From NCBI GenBank assembly GCA_963675575.1, contig OY776378.1, forward strand, positions 372,001-436,000: a stretch of DNA of 64,000 nt. The letters run 5' to 3'. The position numbers and the translations under genes are program-made. The stretch comes from JAGLOK01 sp963675575. GTDB taxonomy: Bacteria > Bacillota > Clostridia > Christensenellales > UMGS416. The notes beneath the pieces were generated by a model. The model ran no database searches. It was not told where the DNA came from and saw nothing but the letters and a program-made list of their open reading frames with translations. Below are positions 62,440 through 64,000 of the stretch, one piece after another (within the stretch, counting starts at the first letter, position 1; each line of letters begins with the position of its first letter).

Positions 62440-63075
62440 GATTGCGGTGAGCCTATGGTTAGGACTACCTGTACACACAATGGAAGAAAGTATAAGAAGT
62501 ATGTATGTTCACTTTCAAAAAAATATGGTAGCAAGATTTGCGGAACTCATAGCATTGACGAAGATGTTCTACTTGAAATAATACTAAATTCAATACAGAA
62601 GCAGATAAAATGTGCAGTTGATATTGAGAAAACTATAAAAAAAGCTCAACATAGTAAAATTACAGAAAGAAACACTGCGTTTCTTGAAAGAAAAGTTTCA
62701 AAGATTGAAAAAGAAATAAATAGAGTTACAACACTCAAGCAAGGATTGTATGAAGACTGCAAATCGGGCTTAATAACTGAAGATGAGTACAGCCAGATGA
62801 AAAGTTCATATGAAGATTCTAACAGAGAACTTAGTATAGAGTTATTGAATATTAAAAGACAGATAACAGAAGTTTCAGATCAAAAAATTGAAGATAGCAT
62901 ATTCATTACAACTTTCAAGCGATTTAACAATATCAATGAGATTACAAGAGATATAGTTACAGCTCTGATTGAAGAAATTATTGTATTTGAAGAAAGACAG
63001 ATAACGATAAAGTTTAAGTACAGAGATGAGTATAAAAAACTTACTTCAATTTTTGCATCAGAAGTGAAATCCTGA
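62440..63075 (+). pseudogene. C-terminal fragment of a large serine recombinase (right of the IS3 copy)
   Basis: Starts in-frame DCGEPMVRTTCTHNGRKYKKYV, the zinc beta-ribbon with cysteines, followed by a long coiled coil (about 65-165) and a C-terminal beta region (VFEERQITIKFKYRDEYKKL). This matches the C-terminus of TnpX/Tn4451-type and phage serine integrases, which move mobile elements by Ser-mediated strand exchange. Without the N-terminal domain it cannot act. The ATG at 62455 is just an internal Met. Confidence 0.85.
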
Positions 63076-63081
63076 TAGAAT

Positions 63082-63114
63082 AAAAGCACATGGAATGTAC
63101 CATGTACTTTTCTT
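63082..63114 (+). terminator. Terminator of the serine recombinase gene
   Basis: 12-bp stem with one mismatch (AAAAGCACATGG / CCATGTACTTTT), 6-base loop, tail TTCTTT. Confidence 0.75.
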
Positions 63115-63236
63115 TAAACTCAATAAGGCTTTTTTATGTCCTAGAGAGCATATTTGGCCAGACTGTCCGAAAACCGATAACCAGCCCAAACAAATAGTAA
63201 AATATGATATAATAGGAAGAAAAAAGGTATTATATT

Positions 63237-64000
63237 ATGGATTACATAAAAGGCAAAAAAAGAGGACAAAAAACCTTTCTGCCGGACTGCATAGAAGATA
63301 TGATAAAAGAGGATAATCCGGTAAGAGTGATAGATGCGTTTGTAGATGGTTTGAATTTAAAAGAATTAGGGATAAAAAGGGCCAAACCAAACGCGACAGG
63401 TCATCCAAACTATGATCCGAGAGACCTCTTAAAGCTTTATGTATACGGATATATAAACGGAATTAGAAGCTCAAGAAAGCTTATGAAAGAAAGCCATCGC
63501 AATATAGAGTTATTCTATCTTATCAATAAACTAAGACCGGACTTTAGAACAATATCAGATTTCAGAAAAGATAATAAAAAAGCAATAAAGAATGTATTTA
63601 AAAGTTTTGTAAAGATATGCATGAAACTTAAATTGTACGAAAGCAAACTACTGGCAATAGACGGCACAAAAATTCGAGCGGTAAATTCAAAAAGCAAAGC
63701 GTATAACAAGAAAACACTGAACGAAAAACTAGCGAGAATAGATGAAAATATTGCAAAGTATCTCCGTCAAATGGATGAAGAGGATAGTCGCAAAAATGAA
63801 GACAAAGAATACACTTCGGAGGAAATAAAGGGCTTCATAGAAGAGCTAAAGACAAGAAAAGAGAAATATCAGGATTATCTGAAAGAGCTCAATGAAACGG
63901 GAGAAACACAGAAATTAACAACAGAACCCGAAGCACGTGTCATGCATTCAAAAGACGGATATAAATGCGCATTCAACGTGCAGAGCGCAGTGGACGGTGG
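63237..64000 (+). CDS. IS1182-type transposase (3' partial)
   Basis: 254 residues to the window end, no stop. Starts MDYIKGKKRGQKTFLPDCIE; the DUF772-type N-terminal domain contains HPNYDPRDLLKLYVYGYING and RSSRKLMKESHRNIELFYLI, then LLAIDGTKIRAVNSKSKAYN with the first catalytic Asp, and a charged coiled insertion. The final visible segment HSKDGYKCAFNVQSAVDGG is the start of the next strand. The frame is intact as far as it goes. RBS AAAAAAGG is close to the ATG. Confidence 0.88.
   Translation, partial: MDYIKGKKRGQKTFLPDCIEDMIKEDNPVRVIDAFVDGLNLKELGIKRAKPNATGHPNYDPRDLLKLYVYGYINGIRSSRKLMKESHRNIELFYLINKLRPDFRTISDFRKDNKKAIKNVFKSFVKICMKLKLYESKLLAIDGTKIRAVNSKSKAYNKKTLNEKLARIDENIAKYLRQMDEEDSRKNEDKEYTSEEIKGFIEELKTRKEKYQDYLKELNETGETQKLTTEPEARVMHSKDGYKCAFNVQSAVDG

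Overview
The window is AT-rich, densely coding bacterial DNA with strong GGAGG ribosome binding sites, frequent TTG/GTG starts, sigma-A type promoters, lipoprotein-type solute-binding proteins, YesM/YesN-type two-component proteins and PRD/BglG-type regulators. It has no outer-membrane genes. This points to an anaerobic, low-GC Firmicute of the class Clostridia. That placement is inferred from gene content only; no rRNA or tRNA gene is present.

Layout: (1) 1-4.2 kb, the end of an exopolysaccharide locus (BcsB-like C-terminus, membrane protein with a degenerate GGDEF domain, GH26 glycoside hydrolase, UDP-GlcNAc 2-epimerase). (2) 4.5-13.4 kb, a PRD regulator followed by a five-gene oligopeptide-type ABC importer and a metallo-beta-lactamase (MBL) fold hydrolase. 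(3) 13.5-14.8 kb, an unknown membrane protein and a broken MBL gene. (4) 14.9-23 kb, a ribose-type sugar ABC importer, then a response regulator, a histidine kinase with no extracellular sensor domain, and a double ABC protein that has lost its ATPase motifs. (5) 23.6-34.5 kb, a LysR regulator, a DUF3899-like protein, and a second oligopeptide-type importer followed by three more MBL hydrolases. (6) 35-41.7 kb, an envelope region: L,D-transpeptidase, lipoprotein, MBOAT acyltransferase with a DHHW/AlgJ-like partner, and two coupled VanX-like dipeptidases on the minus strand. (7) 42-45.5 kb, a minus-strand array of five very small proteins, an orphan Phd/YefM-type antitoxin and about 1 kb of decayed DNA. 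(8) 45.5-56.9 kb, an AraC regulator divergent from a catabolic island (SDR, fumarate-reductase-like flavoprotein, Old-Yellow-Enzyme-like reductase, isochorismatase fragment, alpha/beta hydrolase) and a complete branched-chain-amino-acid-type ABC importer. (9) 57-64 kb, KDPG aldolase and KDG kinase beside an insertion-sequence graveyard (IS3 relic, IS256, an intact IS3 inserted in a serine recombinase gene, and the start of an IS1182-type element).

Most genes serve uptake and breakdown of external small molecules. Four ABC importers each carry a strong hairpin directly after the binding-protein gene, which probably lets that gene be expressed above its permeases. Dedicated regulators sit next to three or four of these systems. 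The best candidates for undescribed biology are: the two-component/dead-ABC-ATPase cluster (20.4-23 kb), which I suggest senses transporter state; the duplicated importer plus MBL systems, in which two of four hydrolases lack a metal-ligand histidine; and the AraC-controlled reductive catabolic island, which has a near-identical 27-bp operator-like box at two of its promoters.
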